The translations under genes were made by a program, and so were the position numbers. The notes beneath the pieces are model-generated. The model saw only the letters and a program-made list of their open reading frames with translations. It was not told where the DNA came from and made no database searches. This document shows, in pieces, positions 48,531 to 57,354 of a DNA stretch of 64,000 nucleotides. The DNA comes from Vibrio tasmaniensis. GTDB taxonomy: Bacteria; Pseudomonadota; Gammaproteobacteria; Enterobacterales; Vibrionaceae. Within the stretch, counting starts at the first letter, position 1, and each line of letters opens with the position of its first letter. The DNA lies in NCBI RefSeq assembly GCF_024347635.1, contig NZ_AP025510.1:558001-622000 (forward strand). Reading direction: 5' to 3'.

Positions 48531-48640
48531 AGAGATCCCCAACTCGCTCGTCCCTCGCTCTTGAGGATGACGAAGTGAAGCGTACTGGTTCTTTATATCC
48601 GTCATTCTCTAGAGTGACGAAGGAAGGAATAGGGAAGCTC
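48531..48640. repeat. Dispersed palindromic repeat, intact copy
   Basis: Left arm AGAGATCCCCAACTCGCTCG through GAGGATGACGAA, centre GTGAAGCGTACTGGTTCTTT, right arm CGTCATTCTCTAGAGTGACG through AATAGGGAAGCTC. The arms are imperfect inverted repeats of each other. Left and right arms recur around the IS630 at 31.8-33.0 kb. Confidence 0.85.
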
Positions 48641-48680
48641 AGGCTTTAGTGTCTGATTAATTTTTTTGTCTGTCGTTTAC

Positions 48681-48757
48681 GGTGACGATGAAGTTAAGCG
48701 TAGTGGTTCTTTATATCCGTCATTTTCTAGGATGACGAAGGAAGGAATAGGGAATCT
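48681..48757. repeat. Dispersed palindromic repeat, second partial copy
   Basis: Shares GTGGTTCTTTATATCCGTCA and GATGACGAAGGAAGGAATAG with the intact copy about 100 bp upstream but has a shortened left arm. The two copies lie in tandem in the lpdA-luxR gap, which otherwise holds no gene. Confidence 0.8.
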
Positions 48758-48776
48758 GATTAGGTGAGAGGAAATA

Positions 48777-48808
48777 AAAAAGGGCTAGCGTAAAAGCCAA
48801 CCCTTTAG
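48777..48808 (-). terminator. Terminator of the LuxR-type regulator
   Basis: On the leftward strand AAAGGGTTGGC pairs with GCTAGCCCTTT across a loop and is followed by TTTTT, 20-50 bp after the stop codon. Confidence 0.85.
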
Positions 48809-48827
48809 TTTTGTTCGAAGATCGAAG

Positions 48828-49433
48828 CTACTTATAAATACACAGCATATTTAGGTAGCTATCCGTCAAGGTCGAAAGTTCTTCTTGCGTATCTATACGT
48901 TTCGCTTGGATGAATAGCGAGTAACAAATGCCGTGGAACAGGTTCGCTAGATGTTTAGGAGCGTGATCGTCACAGACTTCGCCGCGTTCAATCGCCTTGC
49001 TAAACATGTTTTGCACTAACATTTGGTTGGTGCGGTTAGTGGTTACGAATAGCGGCCATACTTCATCGCGAGTTGATGCACTCCATTCGAACCATACGTT
49101 TAACCAATTGCTATCATGAGCCACTAAGGTCACCATTTCAGTCGCAATATTATGTAGATTTTCTTTTGCGTGAATATCTAGGTCAATGTTGTCTGAAAGG
49201 AAGTTCGAGAATTGACGAACAACGTGGTTAAGTACTTCATCAACCAGATCTTCACGGGTAGGGAAGTAGTTAAATACTGTTGCTACTGACACCTGAGCGA
49301 TGTCGGCAATATCAGCGTGTCCACCGCGGCCAATGCCACGGCGAGAGAATACTTCAAGTGCGATTTCCATCAATTGAAGTTTTCTTTTTAAGGGTGAAAG
49401 CCTAGTTCTAGGTCTCTTCGTTATTGAGTCCAT
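48828..49433 (-). CDS. Quorum-sensing master regulator, LuxR/HapR/SmcR type (TetR fold)
   Basis: About 201 aa. It closely matches V. harveyi LuxR as I recall it: KRPRTRLSPLKRK, FSRRGIGRGGHADIADIAQV and SVATVFNYFPTREDLVDEVLNHV form the DNA-binding domain (about 1-75), and NVWFEWSASTRDEVWPLFV and a C-terminal SYLNMLCIYK close the ligand/dimer domain. The ATG at 49433 has AAGGA eight bases upstream; a TTG at 49451 would add six residues. It is the output regulator of AI-2/other autoinducer signals and activates or represses many genes at high cell density. Adjacent to hpt as in other Vibrio. Symbol differs by species (luxR, hapR, smcR, litR). Confidence 0.96.
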   Translation of the reverse strand: MDSITKRPRTRLSPLKRKLQLMEIALEVFSRRGIGRGGHADIADIAQVSVATVFNYFPTREDLVDEVLNHVVRQFSNFLSDNIDLDIHAKENLHNIATEMVTLVAHDSNWLNVWFEWSASTRDEVWPLFVTTNRTNQMLVQNMFSKAIERGEVCDDHAPKHLANLFHGICYSLFIQAKRIDTQEELSTLTDSYLNMLCIYK

Positions 49434-49441
49434 TTTGTTTT

Positions 49442-49452
49442 TCCTTGCCAAC
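49442..49452 (-). promoter_or_regulatory. Shine-Dalgarno and probable Qrr sRNA target of the quorum regulator
   Basis: On the mRNA strand GTTGGC (49447-49452) directly precedes AAGGA (49442-49446). GTTGGC is the exact complement of the GCCAAC core in Qrr sRNAs, as I recall that core from V. cholerae and V. harveyi. Pairing would occlude the ribosome site at low cell density. Qrr genes themselves are not in this window. Confidence 0.55.
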
Positions 49453-49770
49453 GAATTTTTATATTAATGATTTTATTATTATTTAAGCCAAGATGAGTGT
49501 AATGGTGCATATGTGAATGGTCAATCCCTTGTGCTTGTTTTATAGACAGTTACATCAAACTTGATACATAAAGCGTGATCAGTGTTGATGTGAAAGGATG
49601 CGAGTATTGGATAACGCACCAATGCACATTTCATTGATAATCTAACAGTAAATTCGAACCATAAGGTGGTGTGGGTATTTGAGCAGTGCTAGACTTACGC
49701 ACAAAATTGAGCGACACAACTGACGAAAGTGTCAACATTCGTCGCAATCACCAAATAAAATGAGAGCAGT
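49453..49770. other. Divergent regulatory gap between the quorum regulator and hpt
   Basis: 318 bp, no gene. AT-rich. TTCATTGATAATC around 49630 resembles half of the LuxR binding site TTATTGATAAATTTATCAAT, so autoregulation is possible but unproved. Confidence 0.4.
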
Positions 49771-50301
49771 ATGAAGCATACAGTTGAAGTCATGATCTCT
49801 GAGCAAGAAGTTCAGGATCGAGTGAACGAACTAGGCAAGCAGATCACGGAGCACTACCAAGGTAGCGAAGATCTAGTTTTAGTTGGCTTATTGCGCGGAT
49901 CTTTTGTCTTTATGGCGGATCTTGCTCGTGCTATCGATTTAACTCACCAAGTGGATTTCATGACCGCGTCTAGCTACGGTAATGGCATGGAAAGCTCACG
50001 TGATGTTCGTATTTTGAAAGACCTTGATGATGATATCCAAGGTAAAGATGTTCTACTTGTAGAAGACATTATCGATACTGGTAACACACTGACTAAAGTA
50101 AAAGAGATCCTGAGCCTACGTGGTCCTAAGTCTATCGAAATTTGTACGCTATTAGACAAGCCGTCTCGTCGTGAAGTCATTGTAGATACAAAGTGGATTG
50201 GTTTTGAAATCCCAGACGAATTTGTTGTTGGTGTGGGTATCGACTACGCTCAAAAATATCGTCACCTACCGTACATCGGTAAAGTGGTACCTCAAGAGTA
50301 A
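49771..50301 (+). CDS. hpt: Hypoxanthine phosphoribosyltransferase
   Basis: 176 aa purine-salvage PRTase. The PRPP loop [16 protein letters not shown] near residue 98 and the flexible-loop [10 protein letters not shown] are intact. Ends with GKVVPQE. Confidence 0.98.
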   Translation: MKHTVEVMISEQEVQDRVNELGKQITEHYQGSEDLVLVGLLRGSFVFMADLARAIDLTHQVDFMTASSYGNGMESSRDVRILKDLDDDIQGKDVLLVEDIIDTGNTLTKVKEILSLRGPKSIEICTLLDKPSRREVIVDTKWIGFEIPDEFVVGVGIDYAQKYRHLPYIGKVVPQE

Positions 50302-50321
50302 TTATGACTCTTTGAAAAAAC

Positions 50322-50352
50322 AAAAAAGGCTCGCACAATGCGAGCCTTTCTT
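50322..50352. terminator. Bidirectional terminator between hpt and the carbonic anhydrase
   Basis: AAAGGCTCGCA (50325-50335) pairs with TGCGAGCCTTT (50339-50349) across CAA, with A- and T-rich flanks. Confidence 0.93.
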
Positions 50353-50393
50353 ATATCTATTCTTGCCTATATCAACGGGTTAGGCGCTAAGAG

Positions 50394-51053
50394 TTAACCT
50401 AGGATTGGAGACGATAGAATTTTTTCAAGCGCCGCTAAATGGCTGTTCTCTAATGTGTTATTGCTTGAACAACGAACACCAAGATCTTGCAGCTTGCCAT
50501 TACCAATACCATAAACCACACCGTGGATTTCAATATCTTGTCCACGCTCCCATGCGCTTTGCATGATGGTTGAGTTACCAAGGTTGTAGACCTGTTCTGC
50601 AACGTTAATTTCGCACAACTTGTCACCCCATTGTTCACGAGGTAGAGATTCAATTTGCTTTCGGTACTTAAGATAGTTATCGCGAATGTGCAGTAGCCAG
50701 TTGTTGATAAGACCCAGTTTAGGGTTATCAATCGCTGCGTTAACACCGCCACAGCCGTAGTGACCACAAACAATAACGTGCTTCACTTTGAGTACATCTA
50801 CAGCGTATTGCACTACTGATAAGCAGTTTAGGTCGGTATGAACTACTTGATTAGCGACATTTCGGTGAACAAACAGTTCGCCAGAATACAAACCAGTGAG
50901 ACGCTCGGCCGGAACGCGGCTATCTGAGCAGCCTATCCATAGAAAACCAGGGCTTTGACCCTCTTCAAGCGTTGTAAAATACTCTGGTCGTTGAGAGCGA
51001 ATTTCTTCTGACCATTTAGAGTTGTTTTCAAAAAGCTGTTTAATCTCTGGCAT
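50394..51053 (-). CDS. can: Beta-class carbonic anhydrase
   Basis: 219 aa zinc enzyme interconverting CO2 and bicarbonate. Zinc ligands are CSDSR near residue 42-46 and HYGCGG near 98-103; the [21 protein letters not shown] block is diagnostic. It is divergent from a SulP transporter with a 244-bp gap, a pairing I recall from other Vibrio and which suggests joint inorganic-carbon uptake and hydration. Confidence 0.97.
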   Translation of the reverse strand: MPEIKQLFENNSKWSEEIRSQRPEYFTTLEEGQSPGFLWIGCSDSRVPAERLTGLYSGELFVHRNVANQVVHTDLNCLSVVQYAVDVLKVKHVIVCGHYGCGGVNAAIDNPKLGLINNWLLHIRDNYLKYRKQIESLPREQWGDKLCEINVAEQVYNLGNSTIMQSAWERGQDIEIHGVVYGIGNGKLQDLGVRCSSNNTLENSHLAALEKILSSPILG

Positions 51054-51297
51054 TTTGCGTCTTACATCCCTTAATTAAGAACTCTAACTATACACAATGT
51101 TACAAATTCAATCTTGTAAAAACTGTGTCAAATAGTACTCATCTGACGTGTACTAGTCGTTAAAATCATTAACTTAGCGTAAAAGGCATAATCCGAATAT
51201 AATAGACGAATAGTGTGATTAAATTAACACTTTCTGAACCGTTGATACATTTGTTAAAGTGATAAGGTTTGTCATTTCATCATCAGGAAGGTGTGTT

Positions 51298-52971
51298 TTG
51301 TTTGGAAGTCGTTTTACGGATATCAATCTCAAAGGAGATATGTTTGGCGGTGTCACTACAGCCATCATCTCATTGCCTTTAGCGTTGGCATTTGGTGTCG
51401 CTTCTGGTGCGGGCGCGGAAGCTGGCCTTTGGGGTGCCATCATGGTGGGCCTATTTGCAGCATTGTTTGGTGGCTCAAGCAGCTTGATATCAGAGCCTAC
51501 TGGGCCAATGACAGTGATCATGACGGCAGTAATGACCAGCATGGTGGCCAAGTACCCTGAAACCGGGATGGCAATGACCTTTACCGTGGTAATGATGGCA
51601 GGTGCTTTTCAGATATTACTCGGTACATTAAAGCTAGGAAAGTACGTCACTTTGATGCCATATAGCGTGATATCTGGCTTTATGTCCGGTATCGGAGTGA
51701 TTCTTGTCATTCTGCAACTTTCTCCTTTGCTAGGGCACGCAGCCCCTTCTGGCGGAGTGATGGGCACACTTTCGGCACTTCCTGATACGCTAGCTAATCT
51801 GAAAGTCAGCGAGCTGTTTTTAGGGGTATTAACGCTTGGTATTCTTTTCGGTTTTCCAGCTAAATATCGTAAGTATGTGCCCGCTCAATTGGTCGCTTTA
51901 GTGGCTGTAACGCTCTTATCCGTTATTATCTTTGATACCGACTCTATTCGCCGTATTGGTGAAATTCCCGCTGGCTTACCTTCTCTTGTTATTCCGACTA
52001 TCAGCTCTGAGCAATTCACTACAATGGTTATCGATGCTTTGGTGCTAGGTACTCTGGGTTGTATCGATACGCTTTTGACTGCGGTTATCGGAGATTCATT
52101 GACTCGTAAAGAGCATGATTCAGACAAAGAACTTCGTGGCCAAGGCATTGCGAATATGATTTCTGGTCTGTTTGGTGCGCTACCCGGTGCGGGCGCAACC
52201 ATGGGCACCGTGACCAACATTCAGGTAGGGGCTCGTTCTCCGCTTTCTGGTGTTATTCGTGCTTTGGTGCTTGCGCTAGTGGTATTGGTTGCGGGAGGCT
52301 TAACAGAGCCGATCCCTATGGCGGTGTTGGCTGGTATCGCGATGTATGTCGGTTTCAACATCCTTGATTGGAGTTTTATTCAGCGCGCACACAAGGTGAG
52401 TTATGCCGGCATGGGTGTCATGTACGGTGTGATGTTATTAACCGTATTCGTTGATCTAATTATTGCGGTCGGGCTGGGCGTTTTTATCTCAAACATTCTG
52501 ATCATTGAAAGGCTGAGTCGAGAGCAAGCTAGACAAGTTAAGGCGATCAGTGATGGCGATGATGAAGACGATATCCCATTGACTGACAGTGAACGTCAGT
52601 TACTGGATAGTGCCAATGGTAAAGTGCTGTTCTTCTACCTTTCTGGGCCGATGATATTCAGTGTTTCAAAAGCGATTTCACGTCAACACTCGAGCATTTC
52701 TGATTATGAAGCGATGATCTTAGACCTAACTGATGTGCCTATGATTGATGTTACCGTTGGCTTAGCGCTAGAAAATGCGATTAAAGATGCCCTAGATGCG
52801 CAGTGTGAAGTGTACTTATTGTGTCCTAATGAGAATACTCGTCAGCAATTAGAAAAATTCCATGTGATTGACCTTGTGCCTGAATCCAATACTTATCGAT
52901 TCAGATATGAAGCCCTGACAGCTGCAACAAGCTATGTTGATAGAGATGAACATCAATTTGACTCGGTTTAA
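51298..52971 (+). CDS. SulP-family anion transporter with STAS domain
   Basis: About 557 aa. A core of 10-14 membrane segments includes GDMFGGVTTAIISLPLALAFG, SEPTGPMTVIMTA and GQGIANMISGLFGALPGAGATMGT. A C-terminal STAS domain (about 440-550, with DLTDVPMIDVTVG) closes it. TTG at 51298 is chosen because AGGAAGG (51284-51290) sits seven bases upstream; a GTG at 51259 would extend it by 13 codons. Substrate may be bicarbonate given the divergent carbonic anhydrase; sulfate is the usual default annotation. Confidence 0.9.
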   Translation: MFGSRFTDINLKGDMFGGVTTAIISLPLALAFGVASGAGAEAGLWGAIMVGLFAALFGGSSSLISEPTGPMTVIMTAVMTSMVAKYPETGMAMTFTVVMMAGAFQILLGTLKLGKYVTLMPYSVISGFMSGIGVILVILQLSPLLGHAAPSGGVMGTLSALPDTLANLKVSELFLGVLTLGILFGFPAKYRKYVPAQLVALVAVTLLSVIIFDTDSIRRIGEIPAGLPSLVIPTISSEQFTTMVIDALVLGTLGCIDTLLTAVIGDSLTRKEHDSDKELRGQGIANMISGLFGALPGAGATMGTVTNIQVGARSPLSGVIRALVLALVVLVAGGLTEPIPMAVLAGIAMYVGFNILDWSFIQRAHKVSYAGMGVMYGVMLLTVFVDLIIAVGLGVFISNILIIERLSREQARQVKAISDGDDEDDIPLTDSERQLLDSANGKVLFFYLSGPMIFSVSKAISRQHSSISDYEAMILDLTDVPMIDVTVGLALENAIKDALDAQCEVYLLCPNENTRQQLEKFHVIDLVPESNTYRFRYEALTAATSYVDRDEHQFDSV

Positions 52972-53292
52972 TCTTCAGCAATAATTTCACATGAATCAGT
53001 TATAGACGCCAAATATAGTATTGGTGATTAATGCCGTTAAGTTAATAACTTAACGGCATTTTTATGTTTACTGAACACTGAATTGCTCTTTACGTACCTA
53101 ATATTCTTGTTCGCTTTCGAAAGAAAGCCTCACTCGGTATTTGTATTAATCGTTAATCAACGATAAACTTGTTTGCAAAATGGCCGAGTAAACAAGTTTG
53201 AGTTAGTTTTCTGCTAGCTCGTATTAAGCATTACTCTCTTCCTCAAATTCGGCCATCAACATCTTATCTATAGCAAATGGCAGTCTATCTCT
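52972..53292. other. Intergenic region before the ABC exporter
   Basis: About 320 bp with no gene. It holds the terminator at 53031-53063 and, downstream, presumably the yadGH promoter, which I could not pinpoint. Confidence 0.4.
53031..53063 (+). terminator. Terminator after the SulP gene
   Basis: ATGCCGTTAAGTTA and TAACTTAACGGCAT form a 14-base inverted repeat with almost no spacer, followed by TTTTT. Confidence 0.9.
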
Positions 53293-54210
53293 ATGTATGC
53301 ATTAGAAATTGAGCAACTAAGAAAAACTTATGCAGGGGGCTTTGAGGCTCTTAAGGGCGTGAGTTTACAAGTAGAAAAAGGCGACTTTTACGCACTACTT
53401 GGCCCAAATGGTGCGGGTAAATCCACCACCATTGGTGTTATCTCTTCACTGGTTAATAAAACGTCAGGCAAGGTGAAAGTGTTTGGCTACGACATTGATA
53501 CCGATTTGGAGCTAGCGAAGTTGAACTTAGGTTTAGTCCCGCAAGAGTTTAACTTTAACCCGTTCGAAACGGTTGAGCAGATCGTGCTACAACAAGCGGG
53601 TTATTACGGCGTGACTAAAACTCTTGCTAAAGAACGCGCTAAAAAGTACTTATCTCAACTCGATTTGTGGGAAAAGCGTGGCGAACGTGCGCGTAACTTA
53701 TCTGGTGGTATGAAGCGTCGTTTGATGATCGCGCGTGCACTGATGCATGAGCCTCATTTGTTGATTCTTGATGAACCAACGGCGGGTGTTGATATTGAAT
53801 TGCGTCGTTCAATGTGGGAATTCCTTAAAGAGATCAACGAGAAGCAGGGCATCACCATTATTTTGACTACGCACTATCTAGAAGAAGCGGAAATGCTGTG
53901 TCGTAACATTGGTATCATCAATCGTGGTGAGTTGATTGAAAACACCACAATGAAGTCGCTGTTGGGTAAGTTGAGTGCCGAGACCTTTATTCTTGATCTT
54001 GAAGACGGAGCGACTGAACCTAAACTTGAAGGTGTGAATAGCCAAGTGATGGTTAATGGCTCGCTAGAAATCGAAATCGACAAGAATCTAGGTTTGAATA
54101 CCATCTTTGATCAATTGAGTGAGCAGCAGGTAAAAGTCCTCTCTATGCGTAACAAAGCAAACCGCCTAGAAGAGCTATTTGTGAGTATCGTCCGTGAGGG
54201 GAATAAATAA
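53293..54210 (+). CDS. yadG: ABC-2 exporter ATP-binding protein
   Basis: 305 aa. Walker A GPNGAGKSTT near residue 37, signature LSGGMKRRLMIARAL, Walker B LLILDEPTAGVD and an H-loop ILTTHYLEEAEML are intact. It pairs with the membrane subunit that starts two bases after its stop. E. coli YadGH homologue; the exported substrate is unknown. Confidence 0.95.
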   Translation: MYALEIEQLRKTYAGGFEALKGVSLQVEKGDFYALLGPNGAGKSTTIGVISSLVNKTSGKVKVFGYDIDTDLELAKLNLGLVPQEFNFNPFETVEQIVLQQAGYYGVTKTLAKERAKKYLSQLDLWEKRGERARNLSGGMKRRLMIARALMHEPHLLILDEPTAGVDIELRRSMWEFLKEINEKQGITIILTTHYLEEAEMLCRNIGIINRGELIENTTMKSLLGKLSAETFILDLEDGATEPKLEGVNSQVMVNGSLEIEIDKNLGLNTIFDQLSEQQVKVLSMRNKANRLEELFVSIVREGNK

Positions 54211-54211
54211 T

Positions 54212-54982
54212 ATGTACAGCCTATATTGGACCGCTTTCTGCAGCTTGTTGACCAAAGAGATCAATCGCTTCACGCGTATCTGGGTGCAAACTCTAGTGCC
54301 GCCAGCGATCACCATGACGCTTTACTTCATCATCTTCGGTAACCTGATTGGTGCGCGTATTGGTGAAATGAACGGCTTTAGCTACATGGAATACATTGTG
54401 CCCGGTCTGATCATGATGTCGGTGATCACCAACTCATATTCCAACGTTGCTTCATCGTTCTTTAGTGCCAAATTCCAGAAGAACATTGAAGAGCTGCTTG
54501 TAGCACCTGTTCCTAACTACGTGATTATCGCCGGCTTCGTAATGGGCGGCGTGGTGCGTGGCTTGTTAGTGGGTACTATCGTCACCTTTGTATCGCTATT
54601 CTTTGTTGACCTTCAAGTCGACCACTGGGGCGTGATCATTGCGACGGTATTTCTCACGTCGGTTGTGTTTGCTCTGGGTGGTTTGATCAACGCGGTATTC
54701 GCACGCACGTTTGATGATATTTCTATTATCCCAACCTTCATTTTAACTCCGCTGACGTATCTGGGTGGTGTGTTCTACTCGATCAGTCTATTGCCTGAAT
54801 TCTGGCAAGGTGTATCGAAGTTGAACCCTATCGTGTATATGGTAAACGCGTTCAGATATGGCTTTTTGGGAGTGTCTGATGTTGGTATTGTGACGTCGTT
54901 TGGCGTACTAGGTGTGTTTATTGTCGTGCTGTATGGCATTGCACATTACTTAGTTACAAAGGGGATCGGCTTACGTAGTTAA
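54212..54982 (+). CDS. yadH: ABC-2 exporter membrane subunit
   Basis: 256 aa with about six membrane segments. PAITMTLYFIIFGNLIG, YIVPGLIMMSVITNSYSN and IPTFILTPLTYLGGVFYSI are typical of ABC-2 permeases. The ATG at 54212 has GAGGGG upstream; an earlier in-frame start overlaps yadG. Confidence 0.95.
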   Translation: MYSLYWTAFCSLLTKEINRFTRIWVQTLVPPAITMTLYFIIFGNLIGARIGEMNGFSYMEYIVPGLIMMSVITNSYSNVASSFFSAKFQKNIEELLVAPVPNYVIIAGFVMGGVVRGLLVGTIVTFVSLFFVDLQVDHWGVIIATVFLTSVVFALGGLINAVFARTFDDISIIPTFILTPLTYLGGVFYSISLLPEFWQGVSKLNPIVYMVNAFRYGFLGVSDVGIVTSFGVLGVFIVVLYGIAHYLVTKGIGLRS

Positions 54983-54988
54983 CTTTTG

Positions 54989-55057
54989 GTTATCCAAGAG
55001 CTATTAGTTATCCAGGATCTATTAGTTATCTAGGAGCTATTAATTATCCTGAATCGC
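54989..55057. repeat. 18-bp tandem repeat after yadH, three full units and a degenerate fourth
   Basis: Units GTTATCCAAGAGCTATTA (54989-55006), GTTATCCAGGATCTATTA (55007-55024), GTTATCTAGGAGCTATTA (55025-55042), then ATTATCCTGAATCGC. They sit just before the convergent terminator. Confidence 0.9.
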
Positions 55058-55065
55058 AGGCAAAG

Positions 55066-55096
55066 AAAAAGGTCGATATTACATCGACCTTTTTTA
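55066..55096. terminator. Bidirectional terminator between yadH and panC
   Basis: AAAAAGGTCGAT pairs with ATCGACCTTTTT across ATTAC. Confidence 0.93.
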
Positions 55097-55152
55097 TGTT
55101 TTTCATTTGTGCTTTGCGGTAGAACCTGGTTTACGTAAAGAGAAGAAAGCGA

Positions 55153-56043
55153 TTACTCAGCAGTTTCTTCTTTCACTTCTTCTTTCGTTTCCGAGACCAA
55201 ATCTAAAACTTGGTTGTCGATAAGACGAGTCTTACCTAGGAAAGCCGACATTAGAATCACGGCTTGAGTCGATTCTGAAGTGATTGCTTGTAACGTTTTT
55301 ACATCACAAATGAATATTTCATCCGGTTGCAGGTCTGCTGCGCGCAGTTGGTCTGTTGCATCTTCAATGACAGACGCGTAATCATCACGACCACCACGAA
55401 TAGCACTGCTGATCCAACGCATAGTGCGCGCTAGAACTGGAGCTCGCTGACGTTCGTCAATCGTTAGGTTGCTATTGCGAGAGCTCATTGCTAAACCATC
55501 CATTTCACGAACAGTCGCGACACCCACAATCTCAATGTCTAGCGCTAAGTCAGTTGTCATCTGGCGAATCACAGCAAGTTGCTGGAAATCTTTCTCACCG
55601 AAGCATGCAAAGTCTGGCTGAACGATATTAAACAGTTTCGTGACAATTGTTGATACACCGCGGAAGTGACCTGGGCGAGAGGCACCTTCAAGCATATGAG
55701 ATATACCAGGGACTTCAACAAACGTCTGTTTGTCTAATCCATCTGGGTACATCACCTCTGGTGTTGGCGTAAAGACTAACTCAACACCTTCGCCTGTTAG
55801 TTTGTTTAAATCGGCTTCTAACGTACGAGGGTAGTTGTTTAGGTCATCAGCACGGTCAAACTGCATTGGGTTCACAAAGATGCTTACCACAACAATGTCA
55901 GCCAACTCGCGAGCTTTCTTGACCAGAGTTAAGTGGCCTTCATGCAGGTTTCCCATTGTCGGGACAAAAGCAACCGTACGTCCATCACGCTTAAACTGTT
56001 TAATCTGCTCACGAAGAGCCGCTATTTCAGCAAAAGTTTGCAT
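55153..56043 (-). CDS. panC: Pantothenate synthetase
   Basis: 296 aa, joins pantoate and beta-alanine. [18 protein letters not shown] holds the HIGH-like [20 protein letters not shown] binds pantoate, and [16 protein letters not shown] follows. The C-terminal tail is Glu-rich ([10 protein letters not shown]). Eight bases after panB. Confidence 0.98.
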   Translation of the reverse strand: MQTFAEIAALREQIKQFKRDGRTVAFVPTMGNLHEGHLTLVKKARELADIVVVSIFVNPMQFDRADDLNNYPRTLEADLNKLTGEGVELVFTPTPEVMYPDGLDKQTFVEVPGISHMLEGASRPGHFRGVSTIVTKLFNIVQPDFACFGEKDFQQLAVIRQMTTDLALDIEIVGVATVREMDGLAMSSRNSNLTIDERQRAPVLARTMRWISSAIRGGRDDYASVIEDATDQLRAADLQPDEIFICDVKTLQAITSESTQAVILMSAFLGKTRLIDNQVLDLVSETKEEVKEETAE

Positions 56044-56051
56044 TGTTACTC

Positions 56052-56846
56052 CTAAGCGATTGTATGAGCATCATCAGGGAAACGTGCGCTCTCTACTTCT
56101 TCTTTGTATAGAGCGACGGCTTTACGCATATCACCTGTTTCAGCTAGGAAATTCTTAGAGAATTTCGGCATGTAGTTCGCAGAAATACCGAACATGTCAT
56201 GCATAACCAAGATCTGACCATCGGTAACATTACCTGCGCCGATGCCGATAACCGGTACGTCACAAGCTTCTGTAATTCTTTTTGCTAATGAAGCTGGTAC
56301 ACATTCAAGAAGAACGATTTGAGCACCTGCATCTTGCAGTGCTAGTGCATCAGCAACCATTTTATCGGCTTGCTCGTTGTCACGACCTTGAACTTTGTAA
56401 CCACCAAAAATGTTCACCGATTGAGGTGTTAAGCCTAAGTGCGCACATACTGGAACAGCACGTTCTGTTAGCATTTTCACAGTTTCAATCAACCAGCTTC
56501 CGCCTTCGATTTTCACCATATTCGCACCAGCACGCATTAAGGTTGCTGCGTTCTCACAGGCTTGCTCTGGTGTGGCGTAACTCATGAATGGCATGTCAGC
56601 CATAAGAAGACAGTTTGGGCTACCAGCACGCACTGAGCGAGTATGGTAAGCAATATCTTCAACGGTTACTGGTAATGTGTCGTTACGGCCTTGTAGAACC
56701 ATACCCAGTGAGTCACCGACAAGCAGAACTGGCATTTCTTGGCTTTCGAATAATTGAGCAAAGCTCGCATCATAAGCTGTCGACGTCGCGAATTTACGGC
56801 CTTCTTGTTTGCACTTGATTAGGTCGTTAATGGTTACTTTTTTCAT
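56052..56846 (-). CDS. panB: 3-methyl-2-oxobutanoate hydroxymethyltransferase
   Basis: 264 aa, first committed step of pantothenate synthesis. [40 protein letters not shown] and [18 protein letters not shown] are diagnostic. Operon with panC. Confidence 0.98.
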   Translation of the reverse strand: MKKVTINDLIKCKQEGRKFATSTAYDASFAQLFESQEMPVLLVGDSLGMVLQGRNDTLPVTVEDIAYHTRSVRAGSPNCLLMADMPFMSYATPEQACENAATLMRAGANMVKIEGGSWLIETVKMLTERAVPVCAHLGLTPQSVNIFGGYKVQGRDNEQADKMVADALALQDAGAQIVLLECVPASLAKRITEACDVPVIGIGAGNVTDGQILVMHDMFGISANYMPKFSKNFLAETGDMRKAVALYKEEVESARFPDDAHTIA

Positions 56847-56868
56847 TGGTTTTCCTTAATGCGCTTGG

Positions 56869-57354
56869 CTATTGCTGCCAAACATTGAGCCCGTTCTTAT
56901 CTACTATTTTTAGTAGCTCTGTCAGCTCAGTCCCATCAGGGAGTTGTAAACTTGGTGCGATTTCAGCAAGCGGGTAGAGCACAAACTCTCTTTCTTTCAT
57001 TCCGTAATGAGGAACGGTTAAGCGCTCTGAATCGATCACCTCATTGCCGTATAACACGATATCGAGATCCAAGGTTCTTGGGCCCCAACGCTCGTCTTTA
57101 CGGACGCGCCCTTGCTCTTGCTCGATCTTTTGAGTGCAATCAAGCAGTTCAATTGGCGTTAATTCTGTTTTAATTGCTACTACCGCGTTGATGTAGTCGG
57201 GTTGGTTTTGCGGCCCCATTGGAGTGCTACTATATAGCTGTGAGGTCGCAACAAACGTTGAACGCGGTAGGTTTTTTAGCGTTTCGATAGCCAAATTTGC
57301 TTGGCTAACGGGGTCGGCAAGATTACTGCCGACCGCAATGTAAGCCGTTATCAT
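56869..57354 (-). CDS. folK: 2-amino-4-hydroxy-6-hydroxymethyldihydropteridine pyrophosphokinase
   Basis: 161 aa folate enzyme. AYIAVGSNLADP at the N-terminus and RWGPRTLDLDIVLYG with the metal-binding aspartates are clear. Its ATG overlaps the pcnB stop as ATGA, so it is translationally coupled to pcnB. Confidence 0.97.
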   Translation of the reverse strand: MITAYIAVGSNLADPVSQANLAIETLKNLPRSTFVATSQLYSSTPMGPQNQPDYINAVVAIKTELTPIELLDCTQKIEQEQGRVRKDERWGPRTLDLDIVLYGNEVIDSERLTVPHYGMKEREFVLYPLAEIAPSLQLPDGTELTELLKIVDKNGLNVWQQ

